In this document: positions 26,887 to 34,732 of the stretch, one piece after another
Layout: the number at the start of each line of letters is the position of its first letter
Numbering within the stretch: the stretch's first letter is position 1
NCBI GenBank assembly: GCA_902491345.1
Contig: CABUHI010000013.1
Location: 1-56,035 of the forward strand
Length of the DNA: 56,035 bases
Direction of reading: 5' to 3'
Source: an uncultured Collinsella sp.
Lineage (GTDB): Bacteria; Actinomycetota; Coriobacteriia; Coriobacteriales; Coriobacteriaceae
Translations under genes and position numbers: made by a program
Notes under the pieces: generated by a model
Database searches by the model: none
What the model was told of the DNA's origin: nothing
Seen by the model: only the letters and a program-made list of their open reading frames with translations

Positions 26887-27564
26887 TCACTCAAAATCTT
26901 CTTGGCCCAAATCGGCATATAGCCTGCGTTTGCGAATGTAGCCGAGCACGGACTCGCTCGTAAGATAGCGCACGCTCATGCCGCGGGCAACTCGCTTACG
27001 AATGTTCGTCGAGCTGATCGCCAGCGCCGGAATCTGAATATAGCGCACGTCGAACGGCAGCCCCGACTCTTTGATTCGGGCACGCGCCGTATCGATATCA
27101 AAGCCCGGTCGTGTCGCCGCAATAAAGGTAGCAAGCTCAGCGATTCGTTCGGCATCATGCCAGGTCACAATATCGATAATCGCGTCGGCGCCCGTAATAA
27201 AGTAGAGCTTTACCAGCGGCGGGTAAAAGTCGCGAAGGGCATGAAGCGTATCGGCCGTATAGGTTACGCCCGGACGGTCAATCTCGAACCGGCTCGCCAA
27301 AAAGGCCGGGTTCGCGGCGGTGGCGAGGACCGTCATGGCATAACGGTCCTCGGCAGGCGTCACCGGCTTGTCAAGCTTAAAGGCGGGAGAGCCCGCCGGC
27401 ATAAAGAGCACAGCGTCCAAGTCGAGCGACTCGCGCGCCTGCTCGGCAGTCACCAGGTGCCCGTAATGAATCGGGTCGAATGTGCCGCCCATAATGCCAA
27501 GCCGAAACTCTTTGCCCTCTTTTATGGGCAGCTCGGGCAAACCGATTCCACCGCGCAGCGACAT
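26887..27564 (-). CDS. nadD: Nicotinate-nucleotide adenylyltransferase
   Basis: NadD makes deamido-NAD from nicotinate mononucleotide and ATP. Nucleotidyltransferase motif GIMGGTFDPIHYGHL, FMPAGSPAFKLDK, FITGADAIIDIVTW and the C-terminal ISSTNIRKRVARGMSVRYLT. An N-terminal stretch of ~20 residues precedes the first motif. 225 residues. Starts three bases after the obgE stop; 12 bases before yqeK. Confidence 0.96.
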   Translation of the reverse strand: MSLRGGIGLPELPIKEGKEFRLGIMGGTFDPIHYGHLVTAEQARESLDLDAVLFMPAGSPAFKLDKPVTPAEDRYAMTVLATAANPAFLASRFEIDRPGVTYTADTLHALRDFYPPLVKLYFITGADAIIDIVTWHDAERIAELATFIAATRPGFDIDTARARIKESGLPFDVRYIQIPALAISSTNIRKRVARGMSVRYLTSESVLGYIRKRRLYADLGQEDFE

Positions 27565-27567
27565 GGC

Positions 27568-29034
27568 TTACTCGCCCTCCGAGGTCTCGGCATCGTCCGC
27601 GGCATCCGCCGCATCGACAACCTCGACGCCCTCATCCGCAGCATCGGCCACGTCAATGGCCCCAACGGCAACGTCCTCGCCAGCGTCCTCGAGCTCCTCG
27701 TACTCCGAGAAGTCCTCAGCGCCCTCAAAGTCAAAGGCGCGCTGGCAAATGCGGACCTCGTCGCCCGCACGGCAACCGGCCTTCTCGAGCGCGTCGTCAA
27801 CACCCATACGCGCAAACTTATGCTGCAGGTAAATGACGGCTTCCTCGTTTTCCCAGTCGGTCTGGATGACCATGCGCTCGATGGCACGACCGACCACGCG
27901 GAAGGCACCGGGCTCTTCCTGGACAATGCGGAACCGCTTCTCGCGCTGCAGACGGCGGCGCTCCCACTCCTCGTCGCGCAGATCGACCGGTTCATCGGAG
28001 ACCGCCAGCTCGGCGCGGAGCTTGGCTACCTGCTCACCTACGGCAAGCATCAACGTATTGAGACCGGCGCCCGTCACGGCAGACACGGCAAAGAACATAT
28101 GTCCATCGTCGAGCGCTGCGCGCTTGAGGTCGGCAATCTTGTCGGCCGTGCCCGGCGCGTCGCACTTGTTGGCGACGACGATCTGCGGACGCTCCGAAAG
28201 CTCGGCGCCATACTGCTCGAGCTCGCGGTTGATGATGCGATAGTCCTCAACCGGATCGCGATCCTCAAAACCGCCCGTCATGTCGACGACATGCATGATG
28301 AGCGCCGTACGCTCGATGTGGCGCAGGAACTGGTGGCCCAGGCCCTTGCCCTCGCTCGCGCCCTCGATCAAACCAGGAACGTCGGCAACGACGTAAGAAT
28401 ACTCACCGGCACGCACCATGCCGAGGTTCGGCACGAGCGTTGTAAACGGATAGTCGGCGATCTTGGGACGGGCGGCACTCATGCGCGCGATGAGCGAGGA
28501 CTTGCCCACCGAGGGGAAGCCCACGAGCGCAGCATCGGCCATAAGCTTCATCTCGAGCTCAATCCAGTGCTCCTCGGCCGGTTCGCCCAGCTGAGCGAAC
28601 GCGGGCGCGCGGCGCACCGACGTCACAAAGTGCGTGTTGCCCAGGCCACCGGCACCGCCGGGCGCCACGACAACGCGCTCGCCATCGTGCACCAGGTCGG
28701 CAATCTCGAACATCGGGGTCTGCGTCTCGGGGTCGAGCTCGCGCACCACGGTACCCATGGGGACCTTGAGAATCAGGTCCTCGCCGCTCTTACCGTTACG
28801 ACGGGCACCCTGCCCGTGCGTGCCGCGTTCGGCGCGGAAGTGATGCTTAAAGCGGTAATCGATCAGCGAAGACAGCTGAGCATCGGCCTGGATGACGACA
28901 TTGCCGCCACGACCGCCGTCGCCGCCATCGGGGCCGCCCTTGGGGACAAATGCCTCGCGCCTAAACGACATGCATCCGGCTCCGCCGTCGCCGCCGCACA
29001 CGTTAATGCGGCTGATATCGGTGAACTGTGACAA
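27568..29034 (-). CDS. obgE: Obg GTPase CgtA/ObgE
   Basis: Ribosome-assembly GTPase linked to the stringent response. Glycine-rich Obg fold (NVCGGDGGAGCMSFRREAFV, GGPDGGDGGRGGNV), G1 GFPSVGKSSLI, G3 DVPGLIEGASEGKGLG, G4 NKCDAPG and a C-terminal OCT domain with FRVVGRAIERMVIQTDWENE. The final ~50 residues are strongly acidic and alanine-rich (DVADAADEGVEVVDAADAAD), which is longer than usual. TTG 29034 follows AGGAGG by eight bases. A terminator-like hairpin separates it from rpmA. Confidence 0.97.
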   Translation of the reverse strand: MSQFTDISRINVCGGDGGAGCMSFRREAFVPKGGPDGGDGGRGGNVVIQADAQLSSLIDYRFKHHFRAERGTHGQGARRNGKSGEDLILKVPMGTVVRELDPETQTPMFEIADLVHDGERVVVAPGGAGGLGNTHFVTSVRRAPAFAQLGEPAEEHWIELEMKLMADAALVGFPSVGKSSLIARMSAARPKIADYPFTTLVPNLGMVRAGEYSYVVADVPGLIEGASEGKGLGHQFLRHIERTALIMHVVDMTGGFEDRDPVEDYRIINRELEQYGAELSERPQIVVANKCDAPGTADKIADLKRAALDDGHMFFAVSAVTGAGLNTLMLAVGEQVAKLRAELAVSDEPVDLRDEEWERRRLQREKRFRIVQEEPGAFRVVGRAIERMVIQTDWENEEAVIYLQHKFARMGVDDALEKAGCRAGDEVRICQRAFDFEGAEDFSEYEELEDAGEDVAVGAIDVADAADEGVEVVDAADAADDAETSEGE

Positions 29035-29050
29035 CAGAATCGCCTCCTAC

Positions 29051-29093
29051 AAAAAGAGGGAGACCCTTGAATCCTAAAACTCAAGTGCCTCCC
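29051..29093 (-). terminator. Terminator between rpmA and obgE
   Basis: Minus strand: imperfect 13-base stem GGGAGGCACTTGA / TCAAGGGTCTCCC (two mismatches) followed by TCTTTTTG. It follows rpmA by ~25 bases and could reduce read-through into obgE so that L21/L27 are made in excess. Confidence 0.75.
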
Positions 29094-29118
29094 ACATATG
29101 TGCTCTATGAAGGGTGAA

Positions 29119-29376
29119 TTACGCGTTCGCGAGCGGGCGTACGCTGACCCTGTGCTTGATACCCTTGTGGAACTCAACGGTACCGTCGACCAGCGCGAAC
29201 AGCGTGTCGTCCTTGCCACGGCCAACGTTCTCACCCGGGTGGATGTGCGTGCCGTGCTGACGGACGAGAATCGTGCCCGTGGTTACCGTCTGGCCGGCAT
29301 AGCGCTTCGTGCCAAGGCGCTGACCGCGGGAGTCACGGCCATTACGGGAGGAACCGAGTCCTTTTTTGTGTGCCAT
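29119..29376 (-). CDS. rpmA: 50S ribosomal protein L27
   Basis: L27 lies near the peptidyl transferase centre. MAHKKGLGSSRNGRDSRGQR and QHGTHIHPGENVGRGKDDTL identify it. 85 residues. The N-terminus begins directly at AHKKG after the initiator, so there is no cleavable Firmicute-type N-terminal extension of the kind removed by the Prp protease. 33 bases after rplU. Confidence 0.98.
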   Translation of the reverse strand: MAHKKGLGSSRNGRDSRGQRLGTKRYAGQTVTTGTILVRQHGTHIHPGENVGRGKDDTLFALVDGTVEFHKGIKHRVSVRPLANA

Positions 29377-29409
29377 TGTGTATACCTACTCTTTCGTTAC
29401 GAGTGTAAT

Positions 29410-29784
29410 TTACTCGGCGACGGGAGCCTCGGCAACAGCCTCGGCCTCTGCCTTGACAGCCTTCTTGGCGCGGGACGTAGCCTGGACCTTCACGATCTTC
29501 AGCTTAGTGAGCTGCTGACGGTGACCCTTCAGACGACGATAGCGCTTACGCTTGTGGAACTTGAAAACCAGCTGCTTCTCGCCCTTGAACTGCTCAACGA
29601 TCTGAGCGGTAACCTTGGCCTTGGCCAGCTTGTCGGGATCGGTGACGATCTTCTTACCGTCGTTGAGGAAGATAACCGGCAGGGTGACCTTGTCGCCCTC
29701 ATTGCCCTCGATCTTCTCGACGGTGATGACATCGTCGGTGGCGACCTTGTACTGCTTGCCGCCCGTGTTAACGATTGCGTACAT
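29410..29784 (-). CDS. rplU: 50S ribosomal protein L21
   Basis: L21 binds 23S rRNA. MYAIVNTGGKQYKVATDDVI and KFHKRKRYRRLKGHRQQLTK are diagnostic. ATG 29784 with AAGGGC upstream; an earlier TTG/ATG in frame is part of the leader. The C-terminal ~20 residues (KAVKAEAEAVAEAPVAE) form an Ala/Glu tail beyond the usual ~103 residues. No gene coding for the Prp cysteine protease lies between rplU and rpmA, consistent with the short L27. Confidence 0.97.
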   Translation of the reverse strand: MYAIVNTGGKQYKVATDDVITVEKIEGNEGDKVTLPVIFLNDGKKIVTDPDKLAKAKVTAQIVEQFKGEKQLVFKFHKRKRYRRLKGHRQQLTKLKIVKVQATSRAKKAVKAEAEAVAEAPVAE

Positions 29785-29826
29785 GTTTACTTGCCCTTCA
29801 TGCATCAGTTAGTGCAACAGCCGAAT

Positions 29827-29855
29827 ATAGTAGCAGGCGAAAATACCCCCGTCAA
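29827..29855 (-). promoter_or_regulatory. rplU-rpmA promoter
   Basis: Minus strand TTGACG (29855-29850), 17-base spacer, TACTAT (29832-29827) with an extended TG. The -35 overlaps the stop codon of the upstream DUF2344 gene, and the predicted leader is ~35 bases. Confidence 0.85.
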
Positions 29856-30664
29856 CGAGTATGTGAAGCAAATCCACAAGTTCGCACAGGTATGGGGCTG
29901 ACGAGTCGGCCCTCGTCGTCCTCGCATGCTTGATTCTGACGCTCGACATCGTAGGAGCAGATGGTCACGAGGTCTTGCATACCGGTGGAAACAATAGGTG
30001 CATCCACGCCCGGGGTCAAGCCCTGCAACAAAACATCAGCAGCGGAAAGCAAAATCTCCGGACGCATGGAGCCCTCGTTGTCGGCATGAGTGTCGAGCAT
30101 GAGCACCAAATGATCCGGGCGCTCCCCCTCCGTGAGCTCATAGCCCACGAGCGTGTGATCCAAATCCAAGCGCTTGCTCTTTTTGCCGCGCGCGTAGTCG
30201 ATGCCATGGTCCGCGCGCAGCGTGTCGATCGCACGACGCACCTCGTCGGCGCTTACGGGCGCCTCGGGATCCAAGTGCAGGTCGATGCGATACGACAGGC
30301 GCGTGAGCTGCGCCGTCAACGCCGGCGTGCGTACGTCGATATACGCCGCCTCGATGGGCGCCAGATCGGCCGGAGACGCCGCAGCCAGGCGCCCAAACGC
30401 CTCGTCGAGTGCCACGAACTCAGTCATAAACAGGTCATACCACTCGCAGGTCGACGACGTACCAACCGGTAGCGCCGAAGAGAAGCCCACGCGCATGTGC
30501 GGAGAGAAACCCTGCGTGACGGCATAGGGAAGTCCCGCACGGCGCACGATGCGCTCAATGGTATGGATTACTTCGAGATGGCCCAGGTACTTAAGGCGAT
30601 CGCGCTTGCCATAGCGAACACGAAGCCTAAAGAGCGTGGGGTTGTCGGTCAGGCGCTCACTCAT
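29852..30664 (-). CDS. TIGR03936 / DUF2344 protein
   Basis: Family of unknown function that is encoded next to, or fused with, TIGR03960 radical SAM proteins. Recognisable start: FRLRVRYGKRDRLKYLGHLE and FSPHMRVGFSSALPVGTSST, then a region with APVSADEVRRAIDTL. 270 residues. ATG overlaps the radical SAM stop by four bases (ATGA), so the pair is surely co-translated. A role in tRNA or ribosome-linked modification has been suggested by context in other genomes; I cannot add proof. Confidence 0.9.
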   Translation of the reverse strand: MSERLTDNPTLFRLRVRYGKRDRLKYLGHLEVIHTIERIVRRAGLPYAVTQGFSPHMRVGFSSALPVGTSSTCEWYDLFMTEFVALDEAFGRLAAASPADLAPIEAAYIDVRTPALTAQLTRLSYRIDLHLDPEAPVSADEVRRAIDTLRADHGIDYARGKKSKRLDLDHTLVGYELTEGERPDHLVLMLDTHADNEGSMRPEILLSAADVLLQGLTPGVDAPIVSTGMQDLVTICSYDVERQNQACEDDEGRLVSPIPVRTCGFASHTR

Positions 30665-32538
30665 GCGCGATCACCCATCAATACATTCTTGGCGTGGAGC
30701 GTGGGGCAGATTCCGCAGCCGGTGCACGACGTGCGGGTGCAATCGGGAGTCGTGACACCCTCGAGCGAGCGACGGTACTCGCGCTCGAGGAAGCCACGCG
30801 TGCAGCCGGGACTCACATGCTCCCACGGCAGGCGCCAGTCCAACTCGTAGGGCAGGTGCACGAGCTCATTGAGGTCGATGCCGTTTTTGGCAGCAGCCTC
30901 CTTCCAGTTATCGAGCGAGAAATGCTCTACCCAGGCGTCAAAGCGAGAGCCCGCGCGCCAAGCATCGATGATGACGGGCGTCATGTCGCGACCGGCGCGG
31001 GACAGCGCGGCCTCGATGAGCGAGGTCTCGGCATCGTGGTAATGCACGCGGACGGCTCGGTTGCGAACGCTCGTGATAAGCAGCTTCTGGCGACGCTTGA
31101 CGTCGTCGTAGTCGAGCTGCGGGCACCACTGGAACGGCGTGGCAGCCTTGGGGATAAACACCGAAACCGAGATGGACACCGAGATCGAGCCGCGACGAGC
31201 CTTGGGCACCACGGAACGACCGAGCTCCAGCACGTGATCGGCCAGATTGGCGATGGCCACGATGTCCTCGTCGCGCTCGCCGGGAAGGCCCATCATAAAG
31301 TAGAGCTTCATGCGGTTCCAGCCGGCCTCGAAGGCCGCCTTGGCCGCACGGTCCAGGTCCTCCTCGGTCACGTTCTTGTTAATGATGTCGCGCATGCGCT
31401 GGCTGCCGGCCTCGGGCGCAAACGTCAGGCCGCCCTTCTTCTCGCCGGCGACCGACTCGGCCATATCCACGCCAAACGAATCCAGGCGCTGCGACGGAAT
31501 AGACACGCGAATACCCGTATCCTCCAGGCGACGGTTGAGCCTGCCGAGCACGTCGCGAATGCAGGAGTGGTCGGTCGTGGAGAGCGAGGTCAGCGACACC
31601 TCGTCATAGCCGGTCTTTTCCAGACCCTGAATCACCGACGAGACGATCTGGTCGGCCGAGCGCTCGCGCACCGGGCGATACGTCATGCCGGCCTGGCAAA
31701 AACGACAGCCGCGGGCGCAGCCGCGCAGGATCTCGATAGACAGGCGGTCGTGGACCAGCTGCGCATAGGGCACGCACGACTGCGACAGCGGATTCGTGGC
31801 GCCGAAATCCTCGACGACGCGCTTGTAGACCACAGTCGGCGCATCCTTACCCTCACGTGACACGGTGTAGCCATGCGGCGAGCAGGGCTCGTCGTGACAA
31901 ACCTCATAGAGCGACGGCACGTAGTTGCCGGCAATGGATGCAAGCTGCTCGACAATCTGCGCGCGCGGGACTCCTTCGTCACGCAGGCGGCGATGCAGCT
32001 GGCAGGTCTCGAGCAGCGATTCCTCGCCCTCACCGATGAGGATGGCATCGAAGAAGGCCGCGTACGGCTCGGGGTTGTACACCGAGGGACCGCCGGCGAT
32101 GATGATGGGGTCGTCTTCGCCTCGGTCGGCCGCTAACAGCGGAATGCCAGCGAGGTCGAGAGCCTCGAGGAAGTTCGTCACCGCCATCTCGTGCGGCACA
32201 TGCAGACCGACGATATCAAACGAAGCGACGGGGGCAGCACCTTCGAGCGACAGCAGCGGAATACCCGCCTCGCGCATGGCGTCACCCATATCGGGCCACG
32301 GCACATAGCCACGCTCGCAGGAGATGCCCTCGGCCTGGTTAAGGATGTTGTAGAGGATGGCGATGCCCTGGTTGGGCAAACCAACCTCGTACACATCCGG
32401 GTAGATCAGGCAGCAACGGTAATCGGCATCGGCCTTGGAAAGCGTGCCCCACTCGTGATCGATATAGCGGCTCGGCTTCTCGACCTTGGCGAGCAGCGGC
32501 TCAATTAAATGAAAACAGTCTTGATACGGAACGCGCAA
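30661..32538 (-). CDS. TIGR03960 family B12-binding-type radical SAM protein
   Basis: Radical SAM enzyme with the cluster motif in RGCARGCRFCQAGMTYRPVR. An N-terminal ~200-residue region (GLPNQGIAILYNILNQ, HVPHEMAVTNFLEALDLAGI, GGPSVYNPEPYAAFFDA) matches the cobalamin-binding-like part of the YgiQ/TIGR03960 group, then FAPEAGSQRMRDIINKNVTE and the C-terminal CTRGFLEREYRRSLEG and SCTGCGICPTLHA. That last cysteine set may bind a second cluster. TTG 32538, seven bases after AGGGG. Substrate unknown. Confidence 0.9.
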   Translation of the reverse strand: MRVPYQDCFHLIEPLLAKVEKPSRYIDHEWGTLSKADADYRCCLIYPDVYEVGLPNQGIAILYNILNQAEGISCERGYVPWPDMGDAMREAGIPLLSLEGAAPVASFDIVGLHVPHEMAVTNFLEALDLAGIPLLAADRGEDDPIIIAGGPSVYNPEPYAAFFDAILIGEGEESLLETCQLHRRLRDEGVPRAQIVEQLASIAGNYVPSLYEVCHDEPCSPHGYTVSREGKDAPTVVYKRVVEDFGATNPLSQSCVPYAQLVHDRLSIEILRGCARGCRFCQAGMTYRPVRERSADQIVSSVIQGLEKTGYDEVSLTSLSTTDHSCIRDVLGRLNRRLEDTGIRVSIPSQRLDSFGVDMAESVAGEKKGGLTFAPEAGSQRMRDIINKNVTEEDLDRAAKAAFEAGWNRMKLYFMMGLPGERDEDIVAIANLADHVLELGRSVVPKARRGSISVSISVSVFIPKAATPFQWCPQLDYDDVKRRQKLLITSVRNRAVRVHYHDAETSLIEAALSRAGRDMTPVIIDAWRAGSRFDAWVEHFSLDNWKEAAAKNGIDLNELVHLPYELDWRLPWEHVSPGCTRGFLEREYRRSLEGVTTPDCTRTSCTGCGICPTLHAKNVLMGDRA

Positions 32539-32548
32539 CGGAAAACCC

Positions 32549-33478
32549 CTAAGCAGCGAGATCTGATGCGTCCTGATAGGACGCCATAGGACGGGTAGCG
32601 CTCGCGACCGTGGTTACGAGATCGCGAACGCGGGAGAACGTAGCAGTAACCACCTCGTTGGCACGACTGTAGTCGACATCGCGCTCGTAGAGCGAAACGA
32701 GCGCACGGCCCATGCCATAGGTGCCCGCGGCAGCAGTGAGCGCCTTGACGGCAAACCCAATATGCGGCGTCTGCTTGACAAGTGCGCGGGTGACCGCTCG
32801 GATCACAAGACCGCCGGCAAGCACGCCCGCGACCTCGTAGCCGCGCTCAGGCTTAATGCCGCGTCCAAAGACGGCAGCGAGCTCAAAGAGCATGCCCACC
32901 TGCGCCAGCGCCATAACGGGATAATCGTCGCCCGGCAAAAACACCAGCGCGCCGGTCGCCATATTGGTGAGCGCGCACGAGGTGATGATACGATTGGCCG
33001 CCGCGATGCGCATGAAGGCAAAGTTCGCCGCAAAAGCCGTTTCTTTGTCGGTGCGATCGAGAATCCAGCGGGCAAGCGTCTCGAGCAGATACGTCTTATC
33101 GGTTGCCGCTACCACGCCGAGCATGGGCGTAGACTCCTCGATAAACGGCACCTCCACAGCAGACTCGGCAAGCACGCACACGGGCGCGCCGGCGATCACG
33201 AGCTCCTGCACGGCACTCTCCAAGCGGTCGGAACCACACGAGAGCACCAGCACCACATCGGTATCGGTCTTTGGAGCAATTCGCTCCTCCCCCAGACGCT
33301 CGACGCGCACAATGCCCGAGGTCGTCTGCGGCACAAAGGCATCACGCACCGTCTCGGCCAGAAAGCGCGAGGCGGACGAATCCAGATAGACCGAAACGCG
33401 CACCGGCGTATCGGAATCCTTCTTAACGGACGTGCCCATCTTAAAAGCGCGGGTCAGCTTATCTACGGGAATTTTCAT
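32549..33478 (-). CDS. Uncharacterised protein with DUF697-like hydrophobic C-terminus
   Basis: I do not recognise a named function. The first ~130 residues look like an alpha/beta, P-loop-less Rossmann-type domain (RVSVYLDSSASRFLAETVRD, TDVVLVLSCGSDRLESAVQE, GAPVCVLAESAVEVP). The second half is alanine/glycine-rich and partly hydrophobic (ITSCALTNMATGALVFLPGD, MALAQVGMLFELAAVFG, AGVLAGGLVIRAVTRALVKQ, AAAGTYGMGRALVSLYE) and resembles the DUF697/YcjF membrane-associated domain that usually follows a GTPase. Here no GTPase motifs are visible. It follows rodA by 18 bases and precedes the radical SAM gene by 10, so it is in the mre operon. Confidence 0.75.
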   Translation of the reverse strand: MKIPVDKLTRAFKMGTSVKKDSDTPVRVSVYLDSSASRFLAETVRDAFVPQTTSGIVRVERLGEERIAPKTDTDVVLVLSCGSDRLESAVQELVIAGAPVCVLAESAVEVPFIEESTPMLGVVAATDKTYLLETLARWILDRTDKETAFAANFAFMRIAAANRIITSCALTNMATGALVFLPGDDYPVMALAQVGMLFELAAVFGRGIKPERGYEVAGVLAGGLVIRAVTRALVKQTPHIGFAVKALTAAAGTYGMGRALVSLYERDVDYSRANEVVTATFSRVRDLVTTVASATRPMASYQDASDLAA

Positions 33479-33496
33479 AGCAAACCCCTCCAGCGG

Positions 33497-34723
33497 TTAC
33501 GCGGCGCCCGAACGATGCCGCCATATGGATTGTACGATACCCACCGTCAGCAGCTGAATCATCATCGAAGACGAACCGAAGCTAATAAACGGTAGCGGAA
33601 TACCGGTAATCGGCATCATGCCGATGCACATGCCGATGTTCTCGAAGGTCTGGAACGCCCACATGCCAACGATGCCCACGCACGACAGGCGCAGGAACAG
33701 CGACTCACACTTAAAGGCGACGCGAATCGTCGAAAAGATCAGCAGCACGTAGAGACACAGGAGCAAAAAGGAACCGCAAAAGCCAAAGGTCTCGGACAGG
33801 AACGCGAAGACGAAGTCGGTGTGGAACTCAGGCAGAAAGCCGCCGGCCGACTGCGTCGCATGACCCAAACCCTTACCAAAGAAGCCGCCCGAGCCAACGG
33901 CGATAAGCGACTGCTGCAGGTTGTAGGCATCGTCCGAATCGGCATTATCGGGGTCGATAAAGACCGTCAGACGGTTCATCTGATACTGCTTGATGAGCAC
34001 ATCGTGGCCGAGCAACGAATCAAAAACCGAATCGAGCGCCAGAACGAGGGCCACCAGGCCCACGAGCAGGGCCAGGGTCGACAGCACCCATTCGCGGCGT
34101 GCGCCGCTCATACAAATGACGATGGCGCCCGAAACCAACACAACCAGGCCCGAGCCCAGGTCGCCCATGGCGACGACGGCCAAAAACGGAATGGACAGCA
34201 TGCCGCAGAGCTTGACGTAGTCGCGAACGGTATCGATGCGACCGTTATACTGCGAGCCAAGCGTAGCAATAAAGAAGATGGTGATGAGCTTGGCAAGCTC
34301 AACCGGCTGGAACGTCAAACCGATACCGGGAATCTTGATCCAGCCCGTCATGCCCAGACCGCCCGTATAGGACAGGCCCGGAATCTTGGGCGAGAAGATC
34401 ACGATCAGGTCGATGACGAGCAACGCCGTCGAGAAATTGGAAATACCGCGCAGGTCGGTTCGCCAGACGAGCACCGCCAGCACCGCTCCGATGCCAATTC
34501 CCAGCAGATGGCGTGAGAACGAGGCATCGGCCTTAAACTGCGAAGCCGACCAGATGATGATGGCACCGTAGGCGACGAGCGCCACAGTAGCCACGAGCAC
34601 ACCGATATGCACCTTTTGGCGAAACGTGCCGCGCGAGGCCGAAAGTTGCTTGTTGACGCGGTCCAGGCTGCTGCGAGAGCCGGTCTTTGTTGAACGGAAC
34701 AGATCCGCCGGAGAAAAATCCAT
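33497..34723 (-). CDS. rodA: RodA-type SEDS peptidoglycan glycosyltransferase
   Basis: SEDS protein that polymerises lipid II for side-wall growth, working with PBP2. Ten-odd hydrophobic segments; family segments include PSGTA-like KIPGLSYTGGLGMTGWIKIP, TFQPVELAKLITIFFIAT, GDLGSGLVVLVSGAIVIC, GSGGFFGKGLGHATQ, PEFHTDFVFAFLSETFGF and ITGIPLPFISFGSSSMM near the C-terminus. The catalytic Asp lies in the HTDF/DLGSG parts. 408 residues. ATG with AGGAGG. Partner PBP2 is immediately upstream. Confidence 0.95.
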   Translation of the reverse strand: MDFSPADLFRSTKTGSRSSLDRVNKQLSASRGTFRQKVHIGVLVATVALVAYGAIIIWSASQFKADASFSRHLLGIGIGAVLAVLVWRTDLRGISNFSTALLVIDLIVIFSPKIPGLSYTGGLGMTGWIKIPGIGLTFQPVELAKLITIFFIATLGSQYNGRIDTVRDYVKLCGMLSIPFLAVVAMGDLGSGLVVLVSGAIVICMSGARREWVLSTLALLVGLVALVLALDSVFDSLLGHDVLIKQYQMNRLTVFIDPDNADSDDAYNLQQSLIAVGSGGFFGKGLGHATQSAGGFLPEFHTDFVFAFLSETFGFCGSFLLLCLYVLLIFSTIRVAFKCESLFLRLSCVGIVGMWAFQTFENIGMCIGMMPITGIPLPFISFGSSSMMIQLLTVGIVQSIWRHRSGAA

Positions 34724-34732
34724 CGCAACCTC

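Noticed and set aside
27157..29031. 624-codon plus-strand frame opposite obgE/nadD
   Set aside because: Antisense shadow of ObgE with all G motifs on the minus strand.
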